From NCBI RefSeq assembly GCF_003253565.1, contig NZ_QKUF01000025.1:35025-89221 (forward strand): a DNA stretch of 54,197 nt, read 5' to 3'. This DNA is from Thermosporothrix hazakensis (lineage in GTDB: Bacteria > Chloroflexota > Ktedonobacteria > Ktedonobacterales > Ktedonobacteraceae). The notes beneath the pieces were generated by a model. That model had not been told where the DNA came from. It worked only from the letters and a program-made list of their open reading frames with translations, and did not search any database. Made by a program: the position numbers and the translations under genes. The number at the start of each line of letters is the position of its first letter. The first letter of the stretch is position 1. Of the stretch, positions 16,117 to 25,210 are shown in pieces.

Positions 16117-18338
16117 TTAGCGATTTGAGAGAACCGTGTTGATCCTCTCTAGAAGCCCCTCGACGGCTTCCCGAGGCATTCCGAAACCGATCAGTTTGAA
16201 GAACGGCATTTCACCGGCGAACGGAGAGTCGAGGAAGTCCGCAAAGAAGGTACCCTTGAGCGTCTCCTTCACTACAGCCAGCGCCTCTGGATATTTCGCG
16301 ATCTGCTTGATATAACTCGTGATGGTAAGCGGGCGGAAGGGTTCATGTGCGTTCATCTGAATGGTCGTGCGCAGCACAATGTCGGCGCTCGATTTCCCAA
16401 TCAGCAGCTCAAATTCACCCGACTCGATCACCCATTCACGATAGGTACTGTCATAGTACGCGAAGTCACGCGGTTGTAGCGTCAGGGTGACATCTTTTGC
16501 CTCGCCCGGCTCCAGCGCTACTTTCGCAAAGGCTTTTAGCTCTTTCTCAGGACGCACAAGCCGCGACTCCACATCACGGACATATAATTGCACTATCTCT
16601 TTACCGGCAACGTTTCCGGTATTGCGTATTGTGACTGTTACTTCAACCGTGTCTTTCTCGGTTGTCTCAGTACGATTGACTCGCAGATTACTGTATTCAA
16701 ATGTAGTGTAAGAAAGACCATAGCCAAAGGGGAAGAGCGGCTTCATCTTCTTGCGGTCATAGTAACGATAGCCGACGAAAAGCCCTTCGGCATAGCGCAC
16801 ATGGCCTTCCTCGCCCGGATAGCTCAGATAGGATGGAGTATCCTCGATCCGCTGCGGGAAGGTCTCGGTGAGCTTGCCAGACGGGTTGACCTTGCCAGTC
16901 AGCACATCAGCAACCGCGCCACTGCCTGCCCGCCAAGGCCAGCCTCAAGCACCGCTTTCACGTCAGCCAGCCACGGCATCCTGACAACCGAGCCGTTAAA
17001 GAGCACCACAACAGTGTTCGGCTGCACACGGCAGATATCAGCAATCAAGCGGTTATGAGATTCAGGAAGATCAATATGCGTGCGATCATACCCCTCAGAC
17101 TCGTAGCTATCGGGCAAGCCTGCGAAAATCACAGCGACTTCGGCCTTCTGAGCCAGCTCAAGCGCCTCCTGATGCAGCTTCTCATCGCCTACCCCCTCAG
17201 CGAGATAGCCATCAGCATAGGAAAGCTCAGCCTTCCCGGCGAGCGCCTTTTGCAGCTCATCATAGGCGTTGTCAACACGCGTTGGATTCATCATTGAGCT
17301 GCCGCCGCCCTGGAAGCGCGGTTGACGGGCAAAGCGACCAATCACAGCAACCGACTGAGCAGCAAGCGGAAGGATCTTTTCCTCGTTCTTGAGCAGCACA
17401 ATAGACTCTCCGGCGGCTTTCCGAGCCAGCGCATGATGAGCATCCTTATCGAAGGTGGTGCCCTCTTTGCGGTTTTCCTGTGCACGAAGAATCAGCTTTA
17501 ACACGCGTTCAGCAGCCTTATCAACGGCCTTTTCTGAGAGCTCACCCTTGCGAACTTTCTCCGCGAGCGCCTGAATGTCGCGACCAACGCCCGGCGGCAT
17601 TTCCAGATCAAGGCCCGCCTCAAGCGCCTTCGCCTTGTCATTCACCGCGCCCCAGTCGGACACTACGACCCCTTCAAAGCCCCATTCCTCCTTGAGGATA
17701 TCGGTCAGCAGCTCCTTATGCTCGGTTGCAGCCGTGCCGTTAATGCTGTTGTAGGCCGCCATCACCGTCCAGGGCTGTGCATTCTTGACCACGCGCTCGA
17801 AGCCTGCCAGGTAGATTTCGCGCAAGGTGCGTGTATCGACATCCGCACTGATACTCATGCGCTCGAATTCCTGGTTATTGCAGGCGTAGTGCTTCAGGGA
17901 TGTGCCCACGCCCTGGCTCTGGACGCCACGCACGAAGGCCGTACCCAGTTCGCCAGCCAGCACAGGATCTTCGCTGTAATACTCAAAATTACGACCACCG
18001 AGGGGTGTGCGCTTGATATTAATGCCAGGGCCAAGCACAACCTGCGTGCCAAGCGCCTGCGCCTCTTCTCCAATTGCGCGCCCGACCTCCTCAACAAGCT
18101 CTGTGTTCCAGGACGTCGAAATAGCGGAGGCTGATGGGAAATTCGTGGCCGGAATGGGGCCTTCCAGCCCGATGTCTTCGGGGTTCTCCGGCTTGCGGAG
18201 CCCGTGCGGTCCATCATTGACCGTGATCGAAGGAATATTCAGGCGCTCGATTGCGTTGAGCTGCCAGAAGTTTCGTCCGATGGTAAGAGCAAGTTTCTCT
18301 TCTAGAGTCAACTTCTGTACCAGTTCGCGTGCTTCCAT
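16117..18338 (-). pseudogene. GH3 beta-glucosidase split by a one-base deletion
   Basis: Two overlapping minus-strand frames together make one glycoside hydrolase family 3 enzyme. The first (18338-16899, 479 residues) has the catalytic nucleophile Asp228 in GVVVSDWGAV, the substrate motif LKHYACNNQE and most of the second domain. It ends in GGQAVARLLMC. The second (16905-16117) begins inside the family motif GKVNPSGKLTETFP and holds the fibronectin-III-like C-terminal domain. Restoring one G near 16919 gives an uninterrupted GGQAGGAVADVLTGKVNPSG, which is the family sequence. GTG at 16905 overlaps the TGA, so reinitiation could in principle make two chains. AGGAG precedes the first start by 8 bases. 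The TetR gene lies 23 bases upstream. Confidence 0.85.
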
Positions 18339-18361
18339 AGCATACGCTCCTTCTTTTGTTA

Positions 18362-19000
18362 TTACCTTTTCTGTACATAAGAAACAAGTAGATCGATATG
18401 CAACAAGAGCATCTCCTGTGGATCTATGCCCTGTTCCTGATGGAGGATATGACCCCGGCAGATCATGCGCTGCTGCATACTCAAAGACGTGTTTCCGATC
18501 AACGCTGCAAGGGTGTTGGCAGGAATATCTGTGCGGATCGAGCCATCCCGCTGACCCTCCACAATCAGGGACTGAAAGACCTCGCTTGACCGCAGAAAGT
18601 CGCGATAGCGCGCCTCCAGCTCGGGAGAGGGGTACGAATCACGATAGTAGTGATCGAACAGGCCGATAAACTGGATGTCTTCCGGGTGGCTACTCGCGAA
18701 GTGGCACATAGTTAAGAGCAGGTCGTGCAGCCTCTCAAGCGCGTTCTGGCCATGAAGCTGCGCCTCCTCAGCAAAGCGATACATCTCCGAGAGAATCCTG
18801 ATCTGAACCTCAAAGGCAAGCTCATCAATGGAGCGATAGTACTTGTAGAGCGTCACGCGGCTCACACCTGCACGCTCGCTAATATCCTTCATGGTGACGC
18901 CTGAAAGATCTTTCTCAAGAAAGAGTCCTCTGGCTGCTTGAATTAGCTCCTCACGCCGTCCGACGCGTTGCTGCTCTAATGTTTGCTGCCACTTCTGCAT
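18362..19000 (-). CDS. TetR-family regulator of the GH3 operon
   Basis: The 212-residue protein has the TetR helix-turn-helix (GVTMKDISERAGVSRVTLYK, about 33-52) and a helical ligand-binding domain. It is followed after 23 bases by the GH3 gene on the same strand, so it probably controls that enzyme and itself in response to a sugar or glycoside. Two TACA-N3-TGTA palindromes sit 20 bases apart just upstream (19021-19055). ATG 19000 is preferred because the longer frame would translate through those operators. Confidence 0.85.
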   Translation of the reverse strand: MQKWQQTLEQQRVGRREELIQAARGLFLEKDLSGVTMKDISERAGVSRVTLYKYYRSIDELAFEVQIRILSEMYRFAEEAQLHGQNALERLHDLLLTMCHFASSHPEDIQFIGLFDHYYRDSYPSPELEARYRDFLRSSEVFQSLIVEGQRDGSIRTDIPANTLAALIGNTSLSMQQRMICRGHILHQEQGIDPQEMLLLHIDLLVSYVQKR

Positions 19001-19020
19001 ACAGCTTCCATCCTCAATGC

Positions 19021-19055
19021 TATACATTGTGTATACACTCTTTACAGTATGTAAA
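19021..19055. promoter_or_regulatory. Twin TetR operators
   Basis: TATACATTGTGTATA (19021-19035) and TTTACAGTATGTAAA (19041-19055) share the form TTACA-N3-TGTAA and are perfect or near-perfect palindromes. Their starts are 20 bp apart, two helical turns, as for cooperative dimers. They lie 21-55 bases upstream of the TetR start and overlap its expected promoter. Confidence 0.65.
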
Positions 19056-19193
19056 CCCTTAGCAGTAGTGTATGCCAGCTCAACAAGAAAAGTCAAGAGG
19101 GAAACGACACGCCTGTTTCTCTGCTTTCACGACTGCTACCAGCAAGGGCGATCCCTCATCCAGGAGAGGAAGCAAACACACCCCCCTTTATCA

Positions 19194-21155
19194 GGTCGGG
19201 CGCATTTTCTCGAAAGACAATATATGGCTTTATCCCGCTTGTGCGGCTGGATGAGCTCTATTCTTTGCCTGCAAATCTGATCGCCATTTTGATGCACACC
19301 TGCTGAAGGGGTCGGGTGCATTTCTCCCGAGGCAAAAACGGTCTCATTCCGCCTATAGTGCCAATTTATCCGCTTATATCAATGCGCCCGACCCTCTCTT
19401 CGGGTAAGTGCACATTCTCGGAGGTGAGTCCAAAGCGGGTCGGGTGAAATCGCATGCGAAGGGCAGCGCCCTCGATGGAACCAGCCTCGTCTTCTATACA
19501 CACCCCCTTTACAGGTCGGGCGCATTTCTTCCCACCAGAAAAAAGCTGATCAAATAGCCTCTAAAGCCATAGAAGCAGGGCTTCTCTATCACCTTCCTCG
19601 CGTGCCACCAGATCGTGACATTGTGAAACGTTATGAGCAGCACGGGCAGAGGGTCGGGTGCATTTTTCCAGGCGAGAGCACACCCTTCACACGCCACCTC
19701 ACGGAAATGCGCCCGACCGCACGGACTCAGCTTCTGCGGGCCGCCTGATTACAGGCATCCTTACATATGGGCGTGTATAAAACCGTTTGAGCGCTCTACA
19801 GGCTTCAGGGTCGGGTGCATTCCAGGCTTCTGCTTGCTGATTTGCTACCGAGATGCCCATCAGTTCAAGGTGCGTGTATGGGTCGGGGGATTCTCGGGGC
19901 AACAGGGCGGCCTGTAGCGCGGCCTGCGATTGGCCGGAGTCTTTTTCTAATCTCACCACGGTCAGAGGTGCGCTTGTTCTTTGCTGCACACGCCCTTCCC
20001 GGGCTTCCAATGCCAAAAGAGCCCGTTTTTTCTCGGGTTATCGCATACACGTGCCTTTCCTTTTTGCACTCCCGAGAACCAGAGAGCAGCAACAGGATAT
20101 ACAGGCAGTTCAAGAGGTGTTAGAGGTGTTTCTATACACACCCCTTTCTGGGAGTCGGGTGCATTTTTTCCCTTTCAAATTTGTAGCTTGGTCGGCTCTA
20201 CAGGCTTCTTTGTCTCGATTCTACTTCGTTACCACCAGGTCTATCGGTCGGGTGCATTGCCCCAACACCATTCCCTTTGCAGAGGCCACAACCCCGTTCA
20301 CCGGTCGGGTGCATTTTTCGTCTTATTTTCATAGCTCGTTCGGCTCCAGAGGCAACGCGATCCCGATTTACTCTTACAACCACCACAACAGGTCGGGTGC
20401 ATTTTCAGCAGGGTGCGGAATAACCACTCAATGGGCCTGCCATGCGGAAAGAAGCCGCATTGTGCTCTGCATCAAGCTCTTTCTATAACGGCCAGACGTT
20501 TAAAAGGGCATACGAGCGTCCTTACATACGGGCTTCTGTAGGACCGTTTGTATGCACTATCTCTGTCACAGGTCGGGTGCATTTTTTCTTCCCTTTTTTA
20601 GTGCTTCCTCTAGCTCTACAGGCCAGCGCAGCATCTATACTTCTTATGCCCACCCCCGCGATATCGGTCGGGCGCATTGTCCCACGCTCCCCCCCTTTCT
20701 CTTGCAGAAAACCCACTCTTCCCCGGGGTCGGGCGCATTTTCTTCAGGTGGAGCGACCCACATAAGAGCACAATGGAAGCGAGGTCAGCACGTTTTGCAC
20801 CCGACTCAAGCAGGGGGGATGGTACCGGGAACCCGACCCGACATGTGGCGCGATTTTCAGGCATTTCATGCAAATACACGCCCCCAACCTCACAGACGGG
20901 TTCATCGAACTCCCTGGCTGTTTGGCAAACACACGGCCCCTGGTACTATTGGGTAGTCACTCGAATTTGCACGCCCCCGACCCCCATCGTACTACGGTCG
21001 GGCGCATTTTTGAGCACGAATTGACGAAAAACTCGTCTCTTTTTCACCCGACCACCCTCCTTCAAGCAGAAAAGAAAAATGCACACCCCCCACTACGGTC
21101 GGGTGAATTTTACTACGGTCGGGTGAATTTTCCCACTACAGTCGGGTGCATTTTT
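19194..21155. repeat. Dispersed array of a 15-bp motif, GGTCGGGYGCATTTT
   Basis: At least 22 copies were found. Plus-strand copies start at 19194, 19310, 19438, 19514, 19652, 19809, 19881 (weak), 20153, 20246, 20303, 20391, 20571, 20666, 20727, 20996, 21097, 21117 and 21140. Minus-strand copies lie at 19381, 19705, 20793 and 21040. The position after GGG is T or C, and the GCA is GAA in a few. The motif is read in all frames and both directions at irregular spacings (for example 93, 57, 88, 180, 95 and 61), so this is DNA- or RNA-level structure and not a coding repeat. Many copies follow a CACACCCCC-like stretch. Minor open frames across it lack ribosome sites. Confidence 0.85.
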
Positions 21156-21475
21156 ACGCTCAAATGCACGACAGGGGCTTGCATTTTTAGCACTAGGCAA
21201 GCCCATTTTTCCAGAGTAAGATATTTTCAGAGAGTTGCTGAGGTGCAATGCAAAACAGGAACTCGCTTCCAGGGCGGCGGAGTACCGCAACAGCAGTACC
21301 TTGATCACAGCATCACGATCTGCTGCACTTAGTACGAGACAACAGGTTGTCTACTACCGGGCAAGTGTCAGGGAGTACGCCGCAGACACGGGTGCATTTC
21401 CTAAAAAAGGGCTATATTGCGATGCATATACATAGATACGCCTATTTAGGTATGGAACCGGCGAGTGCTCTGCTT

Positions 21476-21481
21476 TATAAT
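21476..21481 (+). promoter_or_regulatory. Candidate -10 box for the 906-residue protein operon
   Basis: A perfect TATAAT lies 17 bases after TGGAAC (21453-21458), which matches the -35 consensus poorly. It would give a leader of about 100 bases before the small frame at 21588. Confidence 0.4.
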
Positions 21482-21587
21482 ACGTGCAAAAATTTTAGCT
21501 CGAACAGAATTTATAGAAAACAGTACTTACAACGAAAAAATAATCTATTGGCAGGTAGTTCATTTAGAAAAATACTGGGAGGTAGGT

Positions 21588-21701
21588 GTGAAGGTGAAGC
21601 TTCCCGACAGTTCGGGGCAAAATAACATTTTCTGTCCCGGGTGGCGATCCGCTTCATACGCACCCGCAGGGCTAGATGAACATGTGGGAAAGGATGTATA
21701 G
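21588..21701 (+). CDS. Possible leader peptide, 37 residues
   Basis: GGGAGG (21577-21582) lies 5 bases before GTG 21588. The frame ends at 21701, five bases before the GTG of the large gene, which itself has only a distant AAAGGA. The close spacing suggests that the large protein is translated by coupling to this short frame. The peptide has no recognisable motif. Confidence 0.4.
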   Translation: MKVKLPDSSGQNNIFCPGWRSASYAPAGLDEHVGKDV

Positions 21702-21706
21702 AAACC

Positions 21707-24427
21707 GTGAGTTCGGAAACTACCGTCTTTAGTGTGACGTTAACCTTTTCACAAGAGCATGTCGATTTTCTCGCAAATTCCCCCTCTTGTCGCCTGATTC
21801 GGGAAGAGTGCTTTCATGGGCGTATCTCTTTTGAGGAAGCTCTTTCATATGCCCGCATGATCTATAACCGAGAGCACCATACAAGCCAGCAGAGCGAGCA
21901 TACGGGGGGAGATGCGCCCGACTCCACCCATTTCATTCACATTTCGCGCAAAACGCAGGATCTCCCACCAGTGTTTCAGGGATTACAGGGCTTTAGGAGA
22001 GCCTGTAATGCGCTTCAAAAAGTCCTGCCATTGTCCCTGTGGCGCGTCTGGCTTACCTGCGTGCTGTTCAGCGGACTCGATGAGGATCCCTACCTCGGCA
22101 CAGCGGCGCTCTCGGACTACACGGGGCTTTCGCAGCGCGCCATCCAGCTCTATCTTCAGGTCATGCTTCGTCTCGACCTGCTCAGTTACTATGTCGGGCC
22201 CGAGACGAAACGGGAGGGCAAGCACGTCAAGTGCGTCAATGTGCGTCACGAGAATTTCAAAAAAGCTTACGCCCTGGCCTATCAATATCTTGAGTGGACA
22301 AAAGATCCGGAATACGTGCCCCCTTCGTGGGAGTACGTCGATTATATCAAGAGACATGAGCATATTCGCTCACGCGTCGAGCGATTCGAGAATTACCGGC
22401 GTATTCTAAATGGAAAGCGCCCCGGGCGTAAACCGAAAGAGCCGCAAAATATCACAATTGTGTGCAGAAATCCCCATTGCCGCGCCTGCTACGAGAGCGA
22501 GGAAGAGGCCGCGCAATACCTGCCGCCTGACACGTTGAAAAAGCCAGCTCCCAAACCTCAAGAGGTGGACGACCTGACTATACTGGCTCGCGAGATGGAG
22601 CAGATTGATCGCGAGTTGAAAAACAAAGAGCGTGGCAAAAAGGTTGCACGGTTGCCAGAGAATGTCCGCACGGTGAAGAAGGCTTTGCTTGAGCAGAAGG
22701 ATGCAGCGGAAAATCAGGAAGCAGACATTGTTTTCACCGATAGCCGCGACATTATTGCCGCAACAATGCTAAACAAGCTCCAGGAGCCACAGGAGAAAGA
22801 AGATCCCGCAATAACGCAATTCTTTTTAAATATAATTGCGCCCTATCGAAATAGTAATCAAGAGTTTAATAGTTCGACTATACATTCGAATGTAGATGTC
22901 GAGGGTGAAGATTTGCTTGAAGACAATTCGGAGGCAACCGAGCAGCCCTCTTTCCAGCAAACAAACAATCACCCGGGCGAAGTAACCCAACAAACAACGT
23001 CACCCTCTACTCCCTCTCAGCCATCGCAAACCAAGCGAGTAGTCGGGGGTAAAGCGAAACGTAACAGTAAAGCAAAGCAAAAAGGTACCGTAGACTATAA
23101 GAAATTCGGTGAGCCTGAAAGCCTGGATAAATCAGCTCTAGAAGCAGTTTACCACGCTATTCGGCACAATGCAAAGGCGCAAGCGAGCAGTGTAAAACTA
23201 CCAACCGCAATTTATCGGTTCGGCGAGGACATCTCTGCCCAGTTCCGCGATACTCAGCAACGCTCGACTGTTAGCTATTTCCGCAACCTGCTCAGTGGCG
23301 TTCTGGAGTGCGCTCGCTTCCTCAAAATCGACGTCGAGACCGTGTACACGTGGTACTACGACGCCATGCAACACATCCGCGAAAAGGCGCTCCGAGCCTC
23401 GATTTATGCGCAAGCAGATGGCAAGCCGCATCGCATGCCGTGGTTCAATCGCGTCTTCGCAAATCACATCTGGCTCTCGGTCAGACGGGCTCTGAAACTG
23501 GGTCATTTACCGCCCCATGAGGATGTGGACGCCGAGCCACATAATTCCCCTATGCCCGAGCCTGTAGAGCTACATGAGCCCGTTCCTGAGGATCGTGTGG
23601 TTGAATCGACCTTTGAGGCTGTAGAGCAGCCAGACGAGGAGTTTGACGATCAAGCAAACGAGCAGCAGGGAGACATCCCAAGCAAGCAGACAGAAGAGCA
23701 GCCTGCTGAGGGAGCGAATGAGCAAGCAGAGAGTGCTGCTGACGAGCAGGCAGACGATGTTGTTGACGAGCAGCCAGAGGATGTCGTGGAAGAGTTGTCT
23801 GACGAGCAGCCAGAGGATATCGCGGACGAGCAGGCAGACAATGTTGTTGACGAGCAGCTAGAGGATGTCGCGGACGAGCAGGCAGAGGATGCTGCTGACG
23901 AGCAGCCGTTTGAGGATGAGGCGGTGCGTGAAAGTACGCTGGTGGCGCTTCGTGGCTTGCGCGACACGGATGAGTTTGTGCTGCTTAGCCCGTTCTTCGA
24001 GACGGTGAACAGCTTGCAGTACGCGTGGACCTATGCGGTTGCTTCAGGTGAGATCGACATGCTCTATGAGCAGCCCGAGGCTGAAGCAGAGGACGTAGTA
24101 TCCTACTACGACGCTTCAGAGACAGCCTGCGTGGTTCCCGAGTTTCCCCGGGTGCAGCGAATCGAGCCGAAAGAGCACTTCCGTAATCCGGTGCAATTCA
24201 GCAGATATCTCGCGCAAAATGGAGCATATAGCGCGATCCCGCTGAAGGAGCCCTGTCCCGATTGTGGCTGCCCCATCGGCTATGTTGCCGAGGGCCTGCG
24301 TCCCGTCTACATCTGCGGTCGCTGCTACCCGAACGTGATGTGGACCAACCGGGCGCGTGGCGAGCTTGAAGAGTACATGGCATACCTCGTCGAGCTTGAG
24401 CTGCGGTCCGAAGATCCCTACGCATAG
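21707..24427 (+). CDS. Large DNA-binding-like protein with acidic repeats and a zinc ribbon
   Basis: The product is 906 residues. Residues about 105-185 look like a winged helix of the plasmid replication-initiator type (LPLSLWRVWLTCVLF, LSDYTGLSQRAIQLYLQVML). A cysteine cluster, C-x4-C-x2-C, follows near 253-261. Residues about 480-610 form a second helical domain ending in HRMPWFNRVFANHIWL, which recalls the C-terminal part of some Rep or DnaA-recruiting proteins. Residues about 640-740 are acidic repeats of 8-11 residues (DEQAEDVV-like). The C-terminus has a zinc ribbon, CPDCGC and YICGRC. It sits just downstream of the motif array and carries one motif copy (21912-21923). A replication or partition initiator is my best guess. 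Confidence 0.6.
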   Translation: MSSETTVFSVTLTFSQEHVDFLANSPSCRLIREECFHGRISFEEALSYARMIYNREHHTSQQSEHTGGDAPDSTHFIHISRKTQDLPPVFQGLQGFRRACNALQKVLPLSLWRVWLTCVLFSGLDEDPYLGTAALSDYTGLSQRAIQLYLQVMLRLDLLSYYVGPETKREGKHVKCVNVRHENFKKAYALAYQYLEWTKDPEYVPPSWEYVDYIKRHEHIRSRVERFENYRRILNGKRPGRKPKEPQNITIVCRNPHCRACYESEEEAAQYLPPDTLKKPAPKPQEVDDLTILAREMEQIDRELKNKERGKKVARLPENVRTVKKALLEQKDAAENQEADIVFTDSRDIIAATMLNKLQEPQEKEDPAITQFFLNIIAPYRNSNQEFNSSTIHSNVDVEGEDLLEDNSEATEQPSFQQTNNHPGEVTQQTTSPSTPSQPSQTKRVVGGKAKRNSKAKQKGTVDYKKFGEPESLDKSALEAVYHAIRHNAKAQASSVKLPTAIYRFGEDISAQFRDTQQRSTVSYFRNLLSGVLECARFLKIDVETVYTWYYDAMQHIREKALRASIYAQADGKPHRMPWFNRVFANHIWLSVRRALKLGHLPPHEDVDAEPHNSPMPEPVELHEPVPEDRVVESTFEAVEQPDEEFDDQANEQQGDIPSKQTEEQPAEGANEQAESAADEQADDVVDEQPEDVVEELSDEQPEDIADEQADNVVDEQLEDVADEQAEDAADEQPFEDEAVRESTLVALRGLRDTDEFVLLSPFFETVNSLQYAWTYAVASGEIDMLYEQPEAEAEDVVSYYDASETACVVPEFPRVQRIEPKEHFRNPVQFSRYLAQNGAYSAIPLKEPCPDCGCPIGYVAEGLRPVYICGRCYPNVMWTNRARGELEEYMAYLVELELRSEDPYA
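23735..23910 (+). repeat. Acidic coding repeats in the 906-residue protein
   Basis: About six imperfect units of 24-33 bases encode DEQ-(A/P)-(D/E)-D-(V/A)-(V/A/D). The units are similar at DNA level and could vary in number between strains. Confidence 0.8.
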
Positions 24428-24474
24428 GTCGGTCGGTTGCATTGTTGAAAAGGCGTGAAGGTCGATGCTATACT
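24428..24474 (+). promoter_or_regulatory. Promoter with an overlapping array-type motif
   Basis: TTGAAA (24445-24450), 18 bases and TATACT (24469-24474) form a good promoter for the next gene. A copy of the array motif with one change (GGTCGGTTGCATT, 24428-24440) ends 4 bases before the -35, starting right after the 906-residue protein's stop codon. A protein bound there would touch RNA polymerase. Confidence 0.6.
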
Positions 24475-24511
24475 GTGCGAAAAATGCAATACGATTGCAG
24501 GAGGTTCCAAA

Positions 24512-25132
24512 TTGCATATGCTGAATGAACATCTCGAAAGTAGCTGTGTGCAGAAGACGTTCGATAGGGGATACGCCACTGAACTGGCTTTGTTCCTGGG
24601 TTTATCTCGCTGGAAGTTCTCGCTTGCCGCACAGTGTCAGGCGTATACGCCCTCGGCTCCCACAGCAGCAGATCAGCTTCGGAGCGAGCACGCGGAGGTC
24701 GCGATTGCGCAGTTGCTCAGGCTCATTACCCTGCATGTGGAAGCGCTTGAGTACGCCTCGCAGCCGCATCACCCCTACATCATGGAACTTGGGCGCTCGC
24801 TTGGCTTTCCGATGGTTGAGACAGTTGGCTTTACGCTTGATGCGGGTGAAGCGTCCTGGTTCCGCTTCTTTGGCGCATGGACAGGTGATCCAATTCAGCA
24901 CGGTCTGCTTGTCTCGCGAATTCATGCGCTGGCGATCGAGGCGATTACCGAGCAAATCGGGCTCCATCAGCGGGAACTCGCGGCGGAGATGGCGCAACTG
25001 GCCGCCTTTTCTAGCGATTATCGGCAGGCTTTTCGGCGAAAGGAAAGCGAGCTCCGGAGGCTGAAGAAGCGCGTTCATGAGCTTGAAGCGGAACGAAAAG
25101 CCCCTTCTTCTCCCCATGCTGCTGGTTCCTGA
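24512..25132 (+). CDS. Unknown protein with C-terminal coiled coil
   Basis: AGGAGG stands 7 bases before TTG 24512, and the promoter at 24445-24474 lies inside a longer GTG-started frame, so the shorter 206-residue product is preferred. The N-terminal two thirds are helical, with no known motif. Residues about 150-200 form a charged coiled coil (KESELRRLKKRVHELEAE). If the longer frame were used, it would add CEKC and HMLNEH, a possible zinc site. It follows the 906-residue gene and shares the array motif, so both probably belong to one system. Confidence 0.6.
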   Translation: MHMLNEHLESSCVQKTFDRGYATELALFLGLSRWKFSLAAQCQAYTPSAPTAADQLRSEHAEVAIAQLLRLITLHVEALEYASQPHHPYIMELGRSLGFPMVETVGFTLDAGEASWFRFFGAWTGDPIQHGLLVSRIHALAIEAITEQIGLHQRELAAEMAQLAAFSSDYRQAFRRKESELRRLKKRVHELEAERKAPSSPHAAGS

Positions 25133-25210
25133 CAAGCGGCCAGGCATATGTGTTACCGGATATGAAGAACCCGTCCAAAAAGCCCAAAATTGAGCCATTT
25201 GGAAGCGGGA

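Noticed and set aside
19815..20956. Several overlapping open frames of 60-211 codons within the motif array
   Set aside because: They have no ribosome sites, run in all frames and strands, and their shared peptides (for example SGAFF, GRVHF) are just the DNA motif read in different frames.
19194..21155. CRISPR array
   Set aside because: Motif spacing ranges from about 20 to over 200 bp, copies are in both orientations, and no cas genes are present.
24455..24511. Zinc-finger-like N-terminus (CEKC...) of the 206-residue protein
   Set aside because: The GTG start lies within the promoter, and AGGAGG correctly placed for TTG 24512 favours the shorter protein; kept as an alternative only.
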